This document shows, in pieces, positions 8,082 to 16,944 of a stretch of 64,000 nucleotides of DNA. A program made the translations under genes and the position numbers. The DNA is taken from NCBI RefSeq assembly GCF_902499115.1, contig NZ_CABVPN010000017.1, forward strand, positions 107,097 to 171,096, read 5' to 3'. The notes below the pieces were generated by a model. The model was not told where the DNA came from. It searched no databases and saw only the letters and a program-made list of their open reading frames with translations. This stretch comes from Burkholderia diffusa (GTDB lineage: Bacteria > Pseudomonadota > Gammaproteobacteria > Burkholderiales > Burkholderiaceae). Each line of letters opens with the position of its first letter. Within the stretch, counting starts at the first letter, position 1.

Positions 8082-8720
8082 TCAGCCGGCGAACAACTTC
8101 CAGGTCTTCTTTTGCGTCGCCGCGTCGGCTTCTTCGTGCACCGAACAGTCGAGACGCAGATCGCTGTCGGCCATCGACAGATCGAGCGCCGCGCAGTGAT
8201 GCACGGTCTTCTTCGACTGCTTGCCCGGCTGGAAATGCGCGCACGTCAGGCACATGCGCTGCGGCGGCGTCGCACCGGCCACCTGCAGCTCGCGCAGCGT
8301 CTTCAGCAGCGCGCGGTACAGCGTGCCCTGCTCGTCCGCGCCGAGCTTGCCGACTGCTTTCGTCAGGAATTCAGGCCATTGCAGCGCCTTCTTCGCCGCG
8401 GTGCGGCCGCGGGCCGACAGGCGCACGGCGAGCGCACGGCCGTCGTCCAGTGCGCGACGCTTCTCGACGAGCCCCTTCGTCTCGAGCGTGCTGACCGCGT
8501 CGCTGGTGGTCGCAGCCGTGAGCTGCGTCTCGCGGGCGATCTCGCCGAGCCGCATCGGGCCCTTGCGTTGCAGCAGCAGCACGAGGATCTCGCCCTGCGT
8601 CGGCGTGAGGCCTGCACCTTCCGCCCAATCCCATGCCTGGCTTCGCATGGCCGTACTCAACCGCAGCAAGCTGTGGGTCACACGTCCCGAAGCCTGATTC
8701 CCGTAAACGCCTTCGCTCAT
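8082..8720 (-). CDS. MarR-family regulator with a cysteine-rich C-terminal extension
   Basis: The 212-residue protein is longer than typical MarR proteins (about 140-160). Residues about 15-145 form the winged helix (MRLGEIARETQLTAATTSDAVSTLETKGLVEKRR, DDGRALAVRLS). The tail at 150-212 contains C157-x2-C160, C176 and C192 plus His162, 174, 175 and 195 (CLTCAHF, VHHCAAL, LDCSVHEEA), a pattern suited to zinc or iron binding or to thiol sensing. It precedes the amidotransferase on the same strand. The extension's role is inferred. Confidence 0.88.
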   Translation of the reverse strand: MSEGVYGNQASGRVTHSLLRLSTAMRSQAWDWAEGAGLTPTQGEILVLLLQRKGPMRLGEIARETQLTAATTSDAVSTLETKGLVEKRRALDDGRALAVRLSARGRTAAKKALQWPEFLTKAVGKLGADEQGTLYRALLKTLRELQVAGATPPQRMCLTCAHFQPGKQSKKTVHHCAALDLSMADSDLRLDCSVHEEADAATQKKTWKLFAG

Positions 8721-9225
8721 AGTCTTTTCGCTTTGCCGCCGCCCGGATCGCCGAGCAGCCGTAGTGTGGAGATCGAATGTCTATCTCAAAACAGACGCTC
8801 GTTGAAGAGCGTCGACACGGCCGTCGCGAGGCACACGCGGCGGTCGCGTTCGCGGCGACCGGTGAGACACGGGTCGTTCCGGTGTCCGCAAAGCCGACAT
8901 TCTAAGCGAGAGCGGAAAATCGCACAGCTAAGTTATCCCCTTCAATCTGTGGAAAATCGCTGGATAACCGGATTTTTTCGTTGTGCCGGCAATCTCTGCC
9001 GACCCCACAACCGAACGCGCAAACATTTTCCTGTTGGAATCGGCCATCGTGCCGATGGTACCGATCCACCGGGTTATCCATCCCGCAGAGCATTGACTTT
9101 GAAGCGGAATATCAGGTTATCCACAGATTTTCAGGACGACTGGCGACGCGCTGCGCACGAATCGGCGTCGAACGGCGTTCAGCGAATCGGCGCGCGGTCG
9201 AGCCTGTAATCTGCAAAACATTTTT
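8721..9225. other. Intergenic region with a DnaA-box-like cluster
   Basis: About 500 bp without a convincing gene, between the divergent MarR start and the convergent end of the YbdK-type gene. It is AT-richer than the flanks at 8920-9135. That part holds a perfect TTATCCACA (9117-9125) plus near matches TGTGGAAAA, TTATCCCCT, TTATCCATC and CTGGATAA. The MarR promoter must lie at the left end. No tatatatac block like those at 11956 and 59092 is present. Confidence 0.5.
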
Positions 9226-10341
9226 TCATTCACGCCAGCGCAGGCACTGCTGACGGACCGTCTCGTTCAGCGATTTTTCCTGTTTGAAAACGGTTCTCAA
9301 CCACGATGCGTCATTCACCCGCGCCTTCGCGAGCGCGCCGATCTCGTCGAGCGCCGCGCGCGAGCCGAGCGCGGCCGCATGCGGCGCGATCCGGTCGAGC
9401 GTGTCGAGGATGTCTTCCGCGATCGTGCGGCGCTCACCTGTCTGAGGATTGACGCAGGTGCCCTCGAGCCCGAAGCGGCACGCTTCGAAACGGTTGAATG
9501 TGTAGACGAGATAGTCGTCCTCCGACAGCTTCAGCGGCCGGTCGGTCAGCAGGTAGCGCGCGAGCGTCTGGATGTAGCAGGCAATCGCGGCCGCGCGATC
9601 GACCGACAGCGGCGTGTCCATCACCCGCACTTCGATCGTCCCGTAGCCGGGCTTCGGCCGGATGTCCCAGTAAAAGTCCTTCATCGAGTTGACGACGCCC
9701 GTGTTGACCATCTTCGTGAAGTACTCCTCGAAGCTGTCCCAGGTCAGCACGAACGGCGCGCGGCCCGACAGCGGGAACGCGAACACCGAATTCAGGCGCG
9801 CCGAATGGAAGCCGGTATCGACGTTCTGCACGAACGGCGACGACGCGGACAGCGCGATGAAGTGCGGAATGAAGCGCGACATCGAGTGCAGCAGGAACAG
9901 CGCGCTGTCCGGATCGGGACAGCCGATGTGCACGTGCTGGCCGAACACGGTGAACTGCTTCGCGAGATAGCCGTACAGCTCGGAGATGTACTGGAAGCGC
10001 GGCGCGTCGTAGATCTGGCGGTCGCTCCACTGCTGGAACGCGTGCGTGCCGCCGCCGGCGAGCCCGACGTTGAGCTGGTCGGCCGCCTTCACGAGCACGT
10101 CGCGGATCGCGTGCAGCTCGCTGACCGCCTGTTCGTGCGAATGGCAGATGCCGGTCGACAGCTCGATCATGCTCTCGGTGATTTCGGGCGTGATGTTGCC
10201 GGGGAAGGTCTCGTCCTGGATCAGGCGCATCAGGTCGGATGCCGCCTTGGTCAGGTCGTAGTTGTGCGTGTTGACGACCTGGATCTCCAGTTCGACGCCG
10301 AACGTGAACGGTTCGGAATTGACGAAAGTTTCGAGTGCCAT
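9226..10341 (-). CDS. YbdK-family carboxylate-amine ligase (glutamate-cysteine ligase-like)
   Basis: The 371-residue protein starts FTFGVELEIQVVN, the ATP-grasp-like GCS2 signature. It continues with PEITESMIELSTGICHSHEQA, GGGTHAFQQWSDR and FGQHVHIGCPDPD, with the metal-binding Glu/His residues intact. Family members ligate glutamate to cysteine or to other amines. The E. coli YbdK activity is weak, so a true glutathione role is not assured. It lies 15 bp downstream of the antiporter gene on the same strand, so the two are likely co-transcribed. Confidence 0.88.
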   Translation of the reverse strand: MALETFVNSEPFTFGVELEIQVVNTHNYDLTKAASDLMRLIQDETFPGNITPEITESMIELSTGICHSHEQAVSELHAIRDVLVKAADQLNVGLAGGGTHAFQQWSDRQIYDAPRFQYISELYGYLAKQFTVFGQHVHIGCPDPDSALFLLHSMSRFIPHFIALSASSPFVQNVDTGFHSARLNSVFAFPLSGRAPFVLTWDSFEEYFTKMVNTGVVNSMKDFYWDIRPKPGYGTIEVRVMDTPLSVDRAAAIACYIQTLARYLLTDRPLKLSEDDYLVYTFNRFEACRFGLEGTCVNPQTGERRTIAEDILDTLDRIAPHAAALGSRAALDEIGALAKARVNDASWLRTVFKQEKSLNETVRQQCLRWRE

Positions 10342-10356
10342 GGCAGGTTCCGGAAA

Positions 10357-11571
10357 TCAGTTGCCGTCGCTGCGTTCGCTGACCGCCGACAGGCAGCGGT
10401 AGACGACGAACGGGCTGACGAGCTGCAGGATCACGATCGTGCACATCACGATCGCACGCAGGTGTGGGTCGAAATTCGGATAGAGCTGGTAGGTGTCGTC
10501 GACGAGCAGGTACGACAGCGCGGACATCGGTGTGAGCGCGATGCCGAGCGCGATGCCTTGCTTCATCCCGATGCCGCTCGGCTTCGCGAACGCGACGACG
10601 CCGGCCAGCTTCGCAACGAGCCGCGTGACGATCAGCACGATCGCGAGCAGCCCGCCGAGTGCGATGTCGCCCCACGTGAACGACGTGAGCGTCAGCACGA
10701 ACAGGACCACCGTCAGCAGCCAGCCGGCCGTGCCGAAATGCTCGGGCCACAACTGCGGCCGCGCTTCGAGGTTCTTCACGATGATGCCGGCGAGCAGCAG
10801 CGTGAGCAGCGTCGACAGCTTCAGCGCCTGCGCCACCGCGATCGCCAGCATCACGAGCCCGAACAGCGCGACGAACGAATGCTCGTCGCGCATCGTCGAG
10901 GTCATGTGGCGGAACAGGTAATTGCATGCACGCGCGACCAGGTACGCGACGATGAACGAACCGGCGATCAGGTAGACGGGTTGCAGGATCGTCGCGAAAA
11001 CGTTCCCGTACGCCTCCTGGTGGAGCCAGCTCGTGACGAGCTTGGTCAGCACGATCGCGTACACGCTGTTCAGCGCGGTCAGCGTGATGAGGCGCTGCGA
11101 CACCTGCCCTTCCGCGCGCAGTTCGGTCTTGAGCTGGATCACCATCGACGGCGACGTCGCGATCGCGATCGCCGACAGCACGAGCGCGACCATGCCCGAC
11201 ACGCCGAGCGCGAGCATCACGAACAGCACGAGCACGAATGTCAGTGTCGCCTCGGCAAGGCTCGACGCAATGAGCCACGGATTGCGGCGAATCCATTTCA
11301 GGTCGAGACGGCTGCCGAGCTCGAACAGCAGCAGCCCGAGCGCGACGTCGATCAGCAGCCGGGAGGTTTCGTCGGTGCTCGCGTCGATCACGCCGAATCC
11401 GAACGAACCGGCGACGAGGCCGATCACCGCATAGCCGGTGATGCGCGGCAACCGCCATGCGCGGTAGCACAGCTCGCCGCACAGACCGGCCGCGAACAAC
11501 ACGAGCCCGGCCCAGAACACGGCATCCGGTGCGAGCGGCCAGTTGGGCAGGAATGAAAACGCCGACTTCAT
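10357..11571 (-). CDS. Cation/proton antiporter, CPA2 (KefB-like) membrane domain
   Basis: The 404-residue integral membrane protein has about 11-12 helices, e.g. DAVFWAGLVLFAAGL, ITGYAVIGLVAGSFGFGV and LLTLLLAGIIVKNLE. The LLLFELGSRLDLKWI helix and ATSPSMVIQLKTE are typical of Na+/H+ and K+/H+ exchangers. No C-terminal RCK/TrkA-N domain is present, unlike full-length KefB/KefC. It is located in the inner membrane for ion or pH homeostasis. The ligase gene YbdK follows 15 bp downstream; a link with glutathione-gated efflux is tempting but speculative. Confidence 0.87.
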   Translation of the reverse strand: MKSAFSFLPNWPLAPDAVFWAGLVLFAAGLCGELCYRAWRLPRITGYAVIGLVAGSFGFGVIDASTDETSRLLIDVALGLLLFELGSRLDLKWIRRNPWLIASSLAEATLTFVLVLFVMLALGVSGMVALVLSAIAIATSPSMVIQLKTELRAEGQVSQRLITLTALNSVYAIVLTKLVTSWLHQEAYGNVFATILQPVYLIAGSFIVAYLVARACNYLFRHMTSTMRDEHSFVALFGLVMLAIAVAQALKLSTLLTLLLAGIIVKNLEARPQLWPEHFGTAGWLLTVVLFVLTLTSFTWGDIALGGLLAIVLIVTRLVAKLAGVVAFAKPSGIGMKQGIALGIALTPMSALSYLLVDDTYQLYPNFDPHLRAIVMCTIVILQLVSPFVVYRCLSAVSERSDGN

Positions 11572-12247
11572 CGTGGTGACTTCTCCTTTGGAAGCAATCG
11601 CCAGCGGCGCGGGGTCAAGCGTCAGAAATGAGATGCACGCCGGCTGGGTATCGCCCCGAATGTGATTGTTGTGGTCGACGACGGCGGGACATGGGATCCG
11701 CCTTTTTCCGCCGTCCGGCGGAACTGTCGTTCAGGCTGCCGATCTGGATTGTCGGCCTGGTGTGTGAACGGACTGCGCAGTCTCGAAGATTCAGATTCGA
11801 AATCGAGCAGACCGTTCCATTGAAGCACGTTCGGCGCCTGGCCGAACGAACGCGAAGGAAACCGATTGTGCCACAGCTTTTTCGCTCCGGAGCCGATCGA
11901 ATCGACTCGCGGCCCTGTGAGGCGCCACAGGGTCTTTGGTTTCAATGGTTTACTTGTATATATACGTAGTAGAAGTTAACAAGGCTTGCACAGTTCTGTG
12001 GATAACTTCGGTTTACGCAACAAGATCAAAGCGTTGGCACAGCCATAACCCGTTGCACAGGCTGTTTGCTCACAGAGGTTTGAGTTGAGCAACTTTTGGG
12101 CCGCTCGACGGCTGTGCCGAGTTGCTCAGTTTACGTCCACTGTGATTACACACGAACCGCGCGTGGATTCCGCGCGGTTATCCACAGCATCGAGTGGATA
12201 ACCTTGCGCGAAAAGATCGAAGCACTGTGAGGATTCGGCTGACGAGA
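11572..12247. other. Intergenic region, antiporter to mnmC
   Basis: About 675 bp without a supportable gene. The left third presumably holds the antiporter promoter. From 11950 to 12205 it is AT-rich and holds the oriC-like element described separately. It ends abutting the mnmC stop codon. Confidence 0.6.
11956..12203 (+). repeat. oriC-like element, copy A (partner of 58871-59106)
   Basis: Seen directly: GTATATATACGTAGT (11956-11970), 4 nt, GTTAACAAG (11975-11983), 14 nt, GTGGATAACTTC (11998-12009; part of a perfect DnaA box at 11997-12005), TCCACTGTGA (12136-12145), and a 28-bp convergent pair of DnaA boxes at 12176-12203 (perfect TTATCCACA and 8/9 AGTGGATAA). The same parts in the same order occur inverted at 58871-59106, with identical spacing inside the 54-bp block and inside the box pair. 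An AT-rich stretch next to DnaA boxes is the design of an origin or a DnaA-regulated site. The function is inferred. Confidence 0.7.
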
Positions 12248-14209
12248 TCAGCCGATCTGGCGGCCGCGCAGCGCGCGGATCAGGAACCGGGCCGGGTCGA
12301 CGGCATCGGCGAGCTCACGCTCGAGCGGCAGCGGCTCGCCTTCGAGTTGCGACGCGATCAGCTCGGCGCCGAGCGCCGCCCACACCAGGCCGCGGGAGCC
12401 GTAGCCGAATGCGCCATAGAGGCCCGCGGTGCGAGGCAGGTCGCGCGCCTTCGCGCCGCTCAGTGCGCGTGCGTTCGCGACGGTCTGCGCTTCGTCCGCA
12501 AGCGGGCCGATCACCGGCACACGGTCGGCGACGACCCAGCGAAATGCGACGCGCCCGCGCAGCGTCCCGACGTCCGGCAACTCGCCGATCAGGCCGGGCA
12601 GCAGATGCCGCACGCGCTCGATATTTTCGATATGTCCGGCGGGGCGCATCGCTGGATCGAGGTCGTCGGGTTCGAACGTTGCACCGATCAGCAGCGTGCC
12701 GTCGTCGAGCGGCACCGCATAGCCGTCGCCGATCGCCGGGCACGGCAGCGGCGCCGTGCTGCCGGGCGGCAGCAGCGTCAACTGGCCGCGCACCGGCTGC
12801 AACGAGACATGCCGCAGGCCGGCGAGACGCACGGCATCGCCCGCGTTCGCAAGCACGACGACCGGCGCTTCGGCGAGCGTTGCGCCTGCCGCGTCGACAG
12901 CGCGCCACGTGTCGCCATCACGCTCGAGTCGATCGACTTCGGTGCCGGCCAGCAGCTTCACGCGCTCACCGGCCGCCGCGACTTGCGCGGCGCAGAGCCC
13001 TGCCGGCCATACGGCGCCGCCGTGCGGAAACAGCAGGCCACCGTGTGCGACGGGCAGGTTCAGATGCGCGCGTGCGGCGTCGGTGTCGAGCAGTGACACA
13101 TAATCGGACGGTGCGCCGAGCGCGTCGAACGCATCGCGCATCCGCACGAAATCGTCGCCCGATTCCGCGAGGTGAATCATCCCGCGCGTGCTGCGCGCGA
13201 ACGCATGGCCTGCCTGCTCGAGCGCGCGCCAGCGTGCGAGCGCATGCAGGAAACCGCTGCGTGTGAGGCGGCTCGCGACGTTGTCGTCGCGCGTCATCAG
13301 TGGATGAAATACACCGGCCGGATTGCCCGATGCGTCGCTCGCGATCCGCGCGTGCCGCTCGATCAGCGTGACGTTCCAGCCGCGTGCGGCGAGCCGTTCG
13401 ACGATCGCGCAGCCAGCCAGGCCCGCACCGATCACGATCGCATCGCGCGCGGCAACCGGCAATGCGCGTGGTGGTTCGTGCCGGCGCATCCGCCAGCGCG
13501 GTGCATATTCGCCCGCGAGCATCGCATGCTTGCCGGCCAACCCGGTGATCTCGCGGTACGTGAAACCCGCTTCGAGGAGCGCCTTTTTCACCACGCCCGC
13601 GCTCGAATACGTCGCAAAGGTCGCATTGTCGGCGGCGACGCGCGCGAGTGCGCGGAACACATCGACCGACCAGAGATCGGGACTTTTCGCGGGCGCTACG
13701 CCGTCCAGATAGAACGCATCGGCGCGTGCGACCAGTTTCGGCAGCATCTCGCGCGCGTCGCCCAGCGCGAGCGTGAGCACGACCCGGCCGGCGTCGAATT
13801 CGAGGCGATGAAACCCTGGAACGAGCATCGGCCACGCATCGGCGAGCATCTCCGCTTCTGTCGAGATGGTTGTGTTCGCAACTATATGGGAGAGTGCCTG
13901 GCGCAGGTCGTCGCGCGAAAACGGATGTTTCTCGAACGACACGAAATGCAGCCGCTCGCAGCGCGCGGGATCGTCGCGCCAGGCGGCCCAGGTCGCGAGG
14001 AAGTTGGCGCCCGCGCCGAATCCCGTTTCGACGATGGTGAACGTGCGGCGGCCTTGCCAGCGCGCGGGGAGCGCGTTGCCCGCGATGAACGTGTGGCTCG
14101 CCTGCGCGAGCGCGCCCGCGACATTGTGATAGATGTCGCCGTACTCGGGCGAGACGAGGATGCCGTCGTCGCGAAACGCGAGCGTGGCGGGAACGAGTCG
14201 GTCGGGCAT
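12248..14209 (-). CDS. mnmC: Bifunctional tRNA mnm5(s2)U biosynthesis protein MnmC
   Basis: This 653-residue fusion completes mnm5s2U at the tRNA wobble position. The N-terminal methyltransferase half (about 1-230) has the SAM-binding motif VETGFGAGANFLATW and DAFYLDGVAPAKSPDLW. The C-terminal FAD-dependent oxidoreductase half starts at the Rossmann motif IVIGAGLAGCAIVERLA (about 265) and ends with LPRTAGLYGAFGYGSRGLVWA. It acts after MnmE/MnmG, removing the carboxymethyl group and then methylating. ATG at 14209 (MPDRLVPATL) is preferred to the TTG three codons upstream. The gene is divergent from hup. Confidence 0.95.
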   Translation of the reverse strand: MPDRLVPATLAFRDDGILVSPEYGDIYHNVAGALAQASHTFIAGNALPARWQGRRTFTIVETGFGAGANFLATWAAWRDDPARCERLHFVSFEKHPFSRDDLRQALSHIVANTTISTEAEMLADAWPMLVPGFHRLEFDAGRVVLTLALGDAREMLPKLVARADAFYLDGVAPAKSPDLWSVDVFRALARVAADNATFATYSSAGVVKKALLEAGFTYREITGLAGKHAMLAGEYAPRWRMRRHEPPRALPVAARDAIVIGAGLAGCAIVERLAARGWNVTLIERHARIASDASGNPAGVFHPLMTRDDNVASRLTRSGFLHALARWRALEQAGHAFARSTRGMIHLAESGDDFVRMRDAFDALGAPSDYVSLLDTDAARAHLNLPVAHGGLLFPHGGAVWPAGLCAAQVAAAGERVKLLAGTEVDRLERDGDTWRAVDAAGATLAEAPVVVLANAGDAVRLAGLRHVSLQPVRGQLTLLPPGSTAPLPCPAIGDGYAVPLDDGTLLIGATFEPDDLDPAMRPAGHIENIERVRHLLPGLIGELPDVGTLRGRVAFRWVVADRVPVIGPLADEAQTVANARALSGAKARDLPRTAGLYGAFGYGSRGLVWAALGAELIASQLEGEPLPLERELADAVDPARFLIRALRGRQIG

Positions 14210-14598
14210 GCGAAACAAAAAACGTGGCAGCCAAGCCTGGCAAGGGATTGCGCGGAGGCGTCCGGCGGGCCGTTGGCAAAAACCAACGGCGTTGCGCGAC
14301 GGCGGACCCGGCTGCGTACCCTGTCCGGTTGGCGCAGGTCAAAAAACGGGCAATCGACGATTCATTCGGCGAAATACCGATGAAAATCTTTGAAACCCTT
14401 GTCGTTATTGGGTTTGCGCTGCGCTATCATAGCAACGCCGTACCGCGGGGTGGCCGCCGGCAAGCCGGACGGCACGTCGCGCGGGCCAGGATTCGGCGCT
14501 GTGCCGTCGGAGTCTGACTCTCGACGGCACGGTTCGCGCACGTATAATCGGCGCGTTCGCGCTGTTCGTGTCAAACCTAACCTGAAAAAGGAACCTTA
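14210..14598. promoter_or_regulatory. mnmC-hup divergent intergenic region with hup promoter
   Basis: About 390 bp between two divergent starts. A perfect -10 TATAAT lies at 14543-14548, about 50 bp before hup, with a weak -35 CTCGAC at 14520-14525 (17-bp spacer). The hup start is preceded by AAAAAGGAACCTTA, a good ribosome binding site. The mnmC promoter was not clearly identified. Confidence 0.6.
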
Positions 14599-14877
14599 AT
14601 GAACAAACAGGAACTGATCGACGCCGTCGCCGCCCAAACGGGCGCCAGCAAGGCTCAAACCGGCGAAACGCTGGACACGCTGCTCGAAGTCATCAAGAAG
14701 GCCGTGTCGAAGGGTGATGCGGTTCAGCTGATCGGCTTCGGCAGCTTCGGTTCGGGCAAGCGCGCAGCACGTACGGGCCGCAACCCGAAGACGGGCGAAA
14801 CCATCAAGATCCCGGCAGCCAAGACGGTCAAGTTCACGGCTGGCAAGGCGTTCAAGGACGCCGTCAACAAGCGTTAA
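14599..14877 (+). CDS. hupB: DNA-binding protein HU
   Basis: The 92-residue protein begins MNKQELIDAVAAQTGASKAQTGE and carries the HU/IHF signature GFGSFGSGKRAARTGRNPKTG at about 47-67. The Pro in NPKTG intercalates DNA, and the C-terminal VKFTAGKAFKDAVNK is typical. It forms dimers that bend and compact the nucleoid without much sequence specificity and assist replication initiation. It is monocistronic, with a strong promoter and a clean terminator. The exact paralogue name (hupA or hupB) is arbitrary. Confidence 0.96.
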   Translation: MNKQELIDAVAAQTGASKAQTGETLDTLLEVIKKAVSKGDAVQLIGFGSFGSGKRAARTGRNPKTGETIKIPAAKTVKFTAGKAFKDAVNKR

Positions 14878-14895
14878 TTCAGCGCCTGTTCCAGG

Positions 14896-14924
14896 AAAAA
14901 AACCCGCCGGAAGGCGGGTTTTTT
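14896..14924. terminator. Bidirectional rho-independent terminator after hup
   Basis: AACCCGCC/GGCGGGTT stem with GGAA loop (14901-14920), flanked by an A-run on the left and a T-run on the right. It can stop hup transcription and also transcription from the convergent GTPase gene. Confidence 0.93.
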
Positions 14925-15021
14925 GTTGGGGGCGCGCGACATTTTTGCCACAGTTCGCGTCACTCTTGCAAGATTTAACGGTTACTTTTCACTGACCGTC
15001 TTCACCGGGTTTTACCGCGTA

Positions 15022-16335
15022 TTACGCGTGCACGATCTGCGTGTCGCCGGGATCTTCGTCGTCATGCGCATCGACATCCCACACCGGAAACGGATCGTCG
15101 AACGCAGTCCATTGCGCCGCGCCGAGCGCGAATTCCGCATCGGTGAGCAGGCACGTGTCGAGTTTCGCGCGCCATGCGTCGGCATCGAGGCCGATGCCGA
15201 TCAGCACGAGTTCCTGACGGCGATCGCCGACCGAGCGGTCGTCGAGGTCGCCCTGCCACTCCGTGCGAATTTCGGCGAGCAACTCGTCGTCGTCCGGCCA
15301 TTCCGCGCGATCCTGCGCGGCCCACCAGAGACCTGCCGGGCCATGCCGGCACACGCCGCCCGCCTGCGACAGCGAACCGGCGATGTCGTTGCGCGTCGCG
15401 AGCCAGAAGAAGCCCTTGCTGCGCAGCACGCCCGGCCACTCCTGATGCAGCAGCGCCCAGAGTCGCGCCGGATGAAACGGCCGGCGCGCGCGGTAAACAA
15501 AGTTGCCGATGCCGAATTCGTCGGCTTCGCCATGCACGTGCGCGTGATGCGGATCGTGGCACTCGGGATCGTCGCAAGGCGTGTGATCGTGATCGAGCGA
15601 CGCGAGCCAGCCCGGCGCGTTCGCGGCTTCGTCGAAATCGAAGCGGCCGGTGTTCAGCACTTCGTCGAGCGGCACGTTGCCGAACGTCGACACGACCTGA
15701 TGCGCGCGCGGGTTGAGCCGCGCAAGGATGTGCTGCAGGCGCGCGAGTTCGTCCGCGCCGACGAGGTCGGCCTTGTTGATCACCAGCACGTCGCAGAATT
15801 CGATCTGCTCGATCAGCAGCTCGACGAGCGTGCGATCGTCTTCGTCCGATGCGGCGATGCCGCGCGTCGCGAGCGCGTCGTCGGAACCGTAGTCGCGCAG
15901 GAAATTGTAGGCGTCGACCACGGTGACGAGCGTGTCGAGGCGCGCGACGCTCGACAGCGACGCGCCGTCGTCGTCGACGAACGTGAAGGTTTCGGCGATC
16001 GGCATCGGCTCCGCGATGCCGGTCGATTCGATCACGATCGCATCGAAGCGGCCGTCCGCCGCGAGATTGCGGATCTCGACGAGCAGGTCGTCGCGCAGCG
16101 TGCAGCAGATGCAGCCGTTCGACATCTCGACGAGGCGTTCCTCGACGTGCGACAGCGCCTGCGCATCGCGCACGAGCGACGCGTCGATGTTGACCGCAGC
16201 GAGATCGTTGACGATCACGGCAACTTTCAGGCCCGCGCGGTTCGCGAGGATGTGATTGAGCAGCGTGGTCTTGCCGGCGCCGAGAAAACCGGACAGCACG
16301 GTGACGGGCAACGGCTGGTTCATTGCCGGATTCAT
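15022..16335 (-). CDS. COG0523/CobW-family metal-chaperone GTPase
   Basis: The protein is about 437 residues from MNPAMNQ (a start 12 bp later is equally possible). The P-loop is GFLGAGKTTLLNHIL (about 18), followed by the family metal motif NGCICCTLRDD (CxCC) and the G-motif NKADLV. A His-rich linker (CDDPECHDPHHAHVHG, about 300) suits Zn(II) or Co(II) binding, and a CobW C-terminal domain follows. Known members insert or store zinc under starvation (YciC/ZigA/ZagA types) or deliver metal to nitrile hydratase. No Zur box was recognised upstream, so the metal is not determined. Confidence 0.9.
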   Translation of the reverse strand: MNPAMNQPLPVTVLSGFLGAGKTTLLNHILANRAGLKVAVIVNDLAAVNIDASLVRDAQALSHVEERLVEMSNGCICCTLRDDLLVEIRNLAADGRFDAIVIESTGIAEPMPIAETFTFVDDDGASLSSVARLDTLVTVVDAYNFLRDYGSDDALATRGIAASDEDDRTLVELLIEQIEFCDVLVINKADLVGADELARLQHILARLNPRAHQVVSTFGNVPLDEVLNTGRFDFDEAANAPGWLASLDHDHTPCDDPECHDPHHAHVHGEADEFGIGNFVYRARRPFHPARLWALLHQEWPGVLRSKGFFWLATRNDIAGSLSQAGGVCRHGPAGLWWAAQDRAEWPDDDELLAEIRTEWQGDLDDRSVGDRRQELVLIGIGLDADAWRAKLDTCLLTDAEFALGAAQWTAFDDPFPVWDVDAHDDEDPGDTQIVHA

Positions 16336-16494
16336 AACGATTTGCACCAACGGAAAAGAGGGAAAAGCGGCCGCGGCGCCCTGGCGGGGCGCGATCGGCC
16401 CGAAGCCGGTCGAAACCGCGGCGTGAGATGCGCATTGTGCATCAAACGCGCGCCGGCCGAGCGCCACGGCGTCAGCTGGCGCTGCGGCGCGGCG

Positions 16495-16944
16495 TCACTG
16501 CTCGGGCGGCAGCAGCTTCCACTGCGCCAGGATCGAGGCGATCTGCCGCGCGTACTTGTCGCGCAGCGACGGCGTTTCGGAATGATAGGCGCCGACGGCC
16601 TGCCATGTGTTGCCGTAGCGATTCATCTTCTGGCGCAGGTGCCACGCGGCGATGTAGACGTTCTTGCACGGCTGCATCAGCGTGTCGCGGCCGATGCCGT
16701 AGCGCGACAGCGTCGGCAGGTGGATCGAATTGATCTGCATCAGGCCGTAGTCGACCGAGCCGTTCGTATTCTTGTTCAGCGCGTCGGGCCGGTTGCGCGA
16801 CTCCTGCCACGCGATCGCGCGCAGGATCAGCGGATTGACCTTCTGGTACCGGGCGGCCTCGTCGAAACAATCCGCGCGAGCGTTTCCGCAGGCGAACCAC
16901 ACGCCGGCGGCGATCAACGCGATCGAAGCGAACCGTCTGTTCAT
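16495..16944 (-). CDS. Lytic transglycosylase, IpgF/IagB-like
   Basis: The 149-residue exported protein has a signal peptide at 1-24 (FASIALIAAGVWFACGNARA). The SLT fold carries catalytic Glu in AIAWQESRNRP and the family motifs VDYGLMQINSIHLP and AYHSETPSLRDKY. Such small transglycosylases open peptidoglycan locally for secretion systems, pili or flagella. It lies just upstream of, and divergent from, gspD, which makes service to the type II secretion apparatus plausible but unproven. Confidence 0.88.
   Translation of the reverse strand: MNRRFASIALIAAGVWFACGNARADCFDEAARYQKVNPLILRAIAWQESRNRPDALNKNTNGSVDYGLMQINSIHLPTLSRYGIGRDTLMQPCKNVYIAAWHLRQKMNRYGNTWQAVGAYHSETPSLRDKYARQIASILAQWKLLPPEQ

Noticed and set aside
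9379..11556. 725-codon plus-strand frame opposite the YbdK and antiporter genes
   Set aside because: Composition-driven shadow; both minus-strand proteins are well recognised.
11956..12203. Chromosome origin oriC itself
   Set aside because: dnaA, dnaN and rpmH are not in the window and gene strand bias shows no switch here, so calling it oriC would be overreach; kept as oriC-like.
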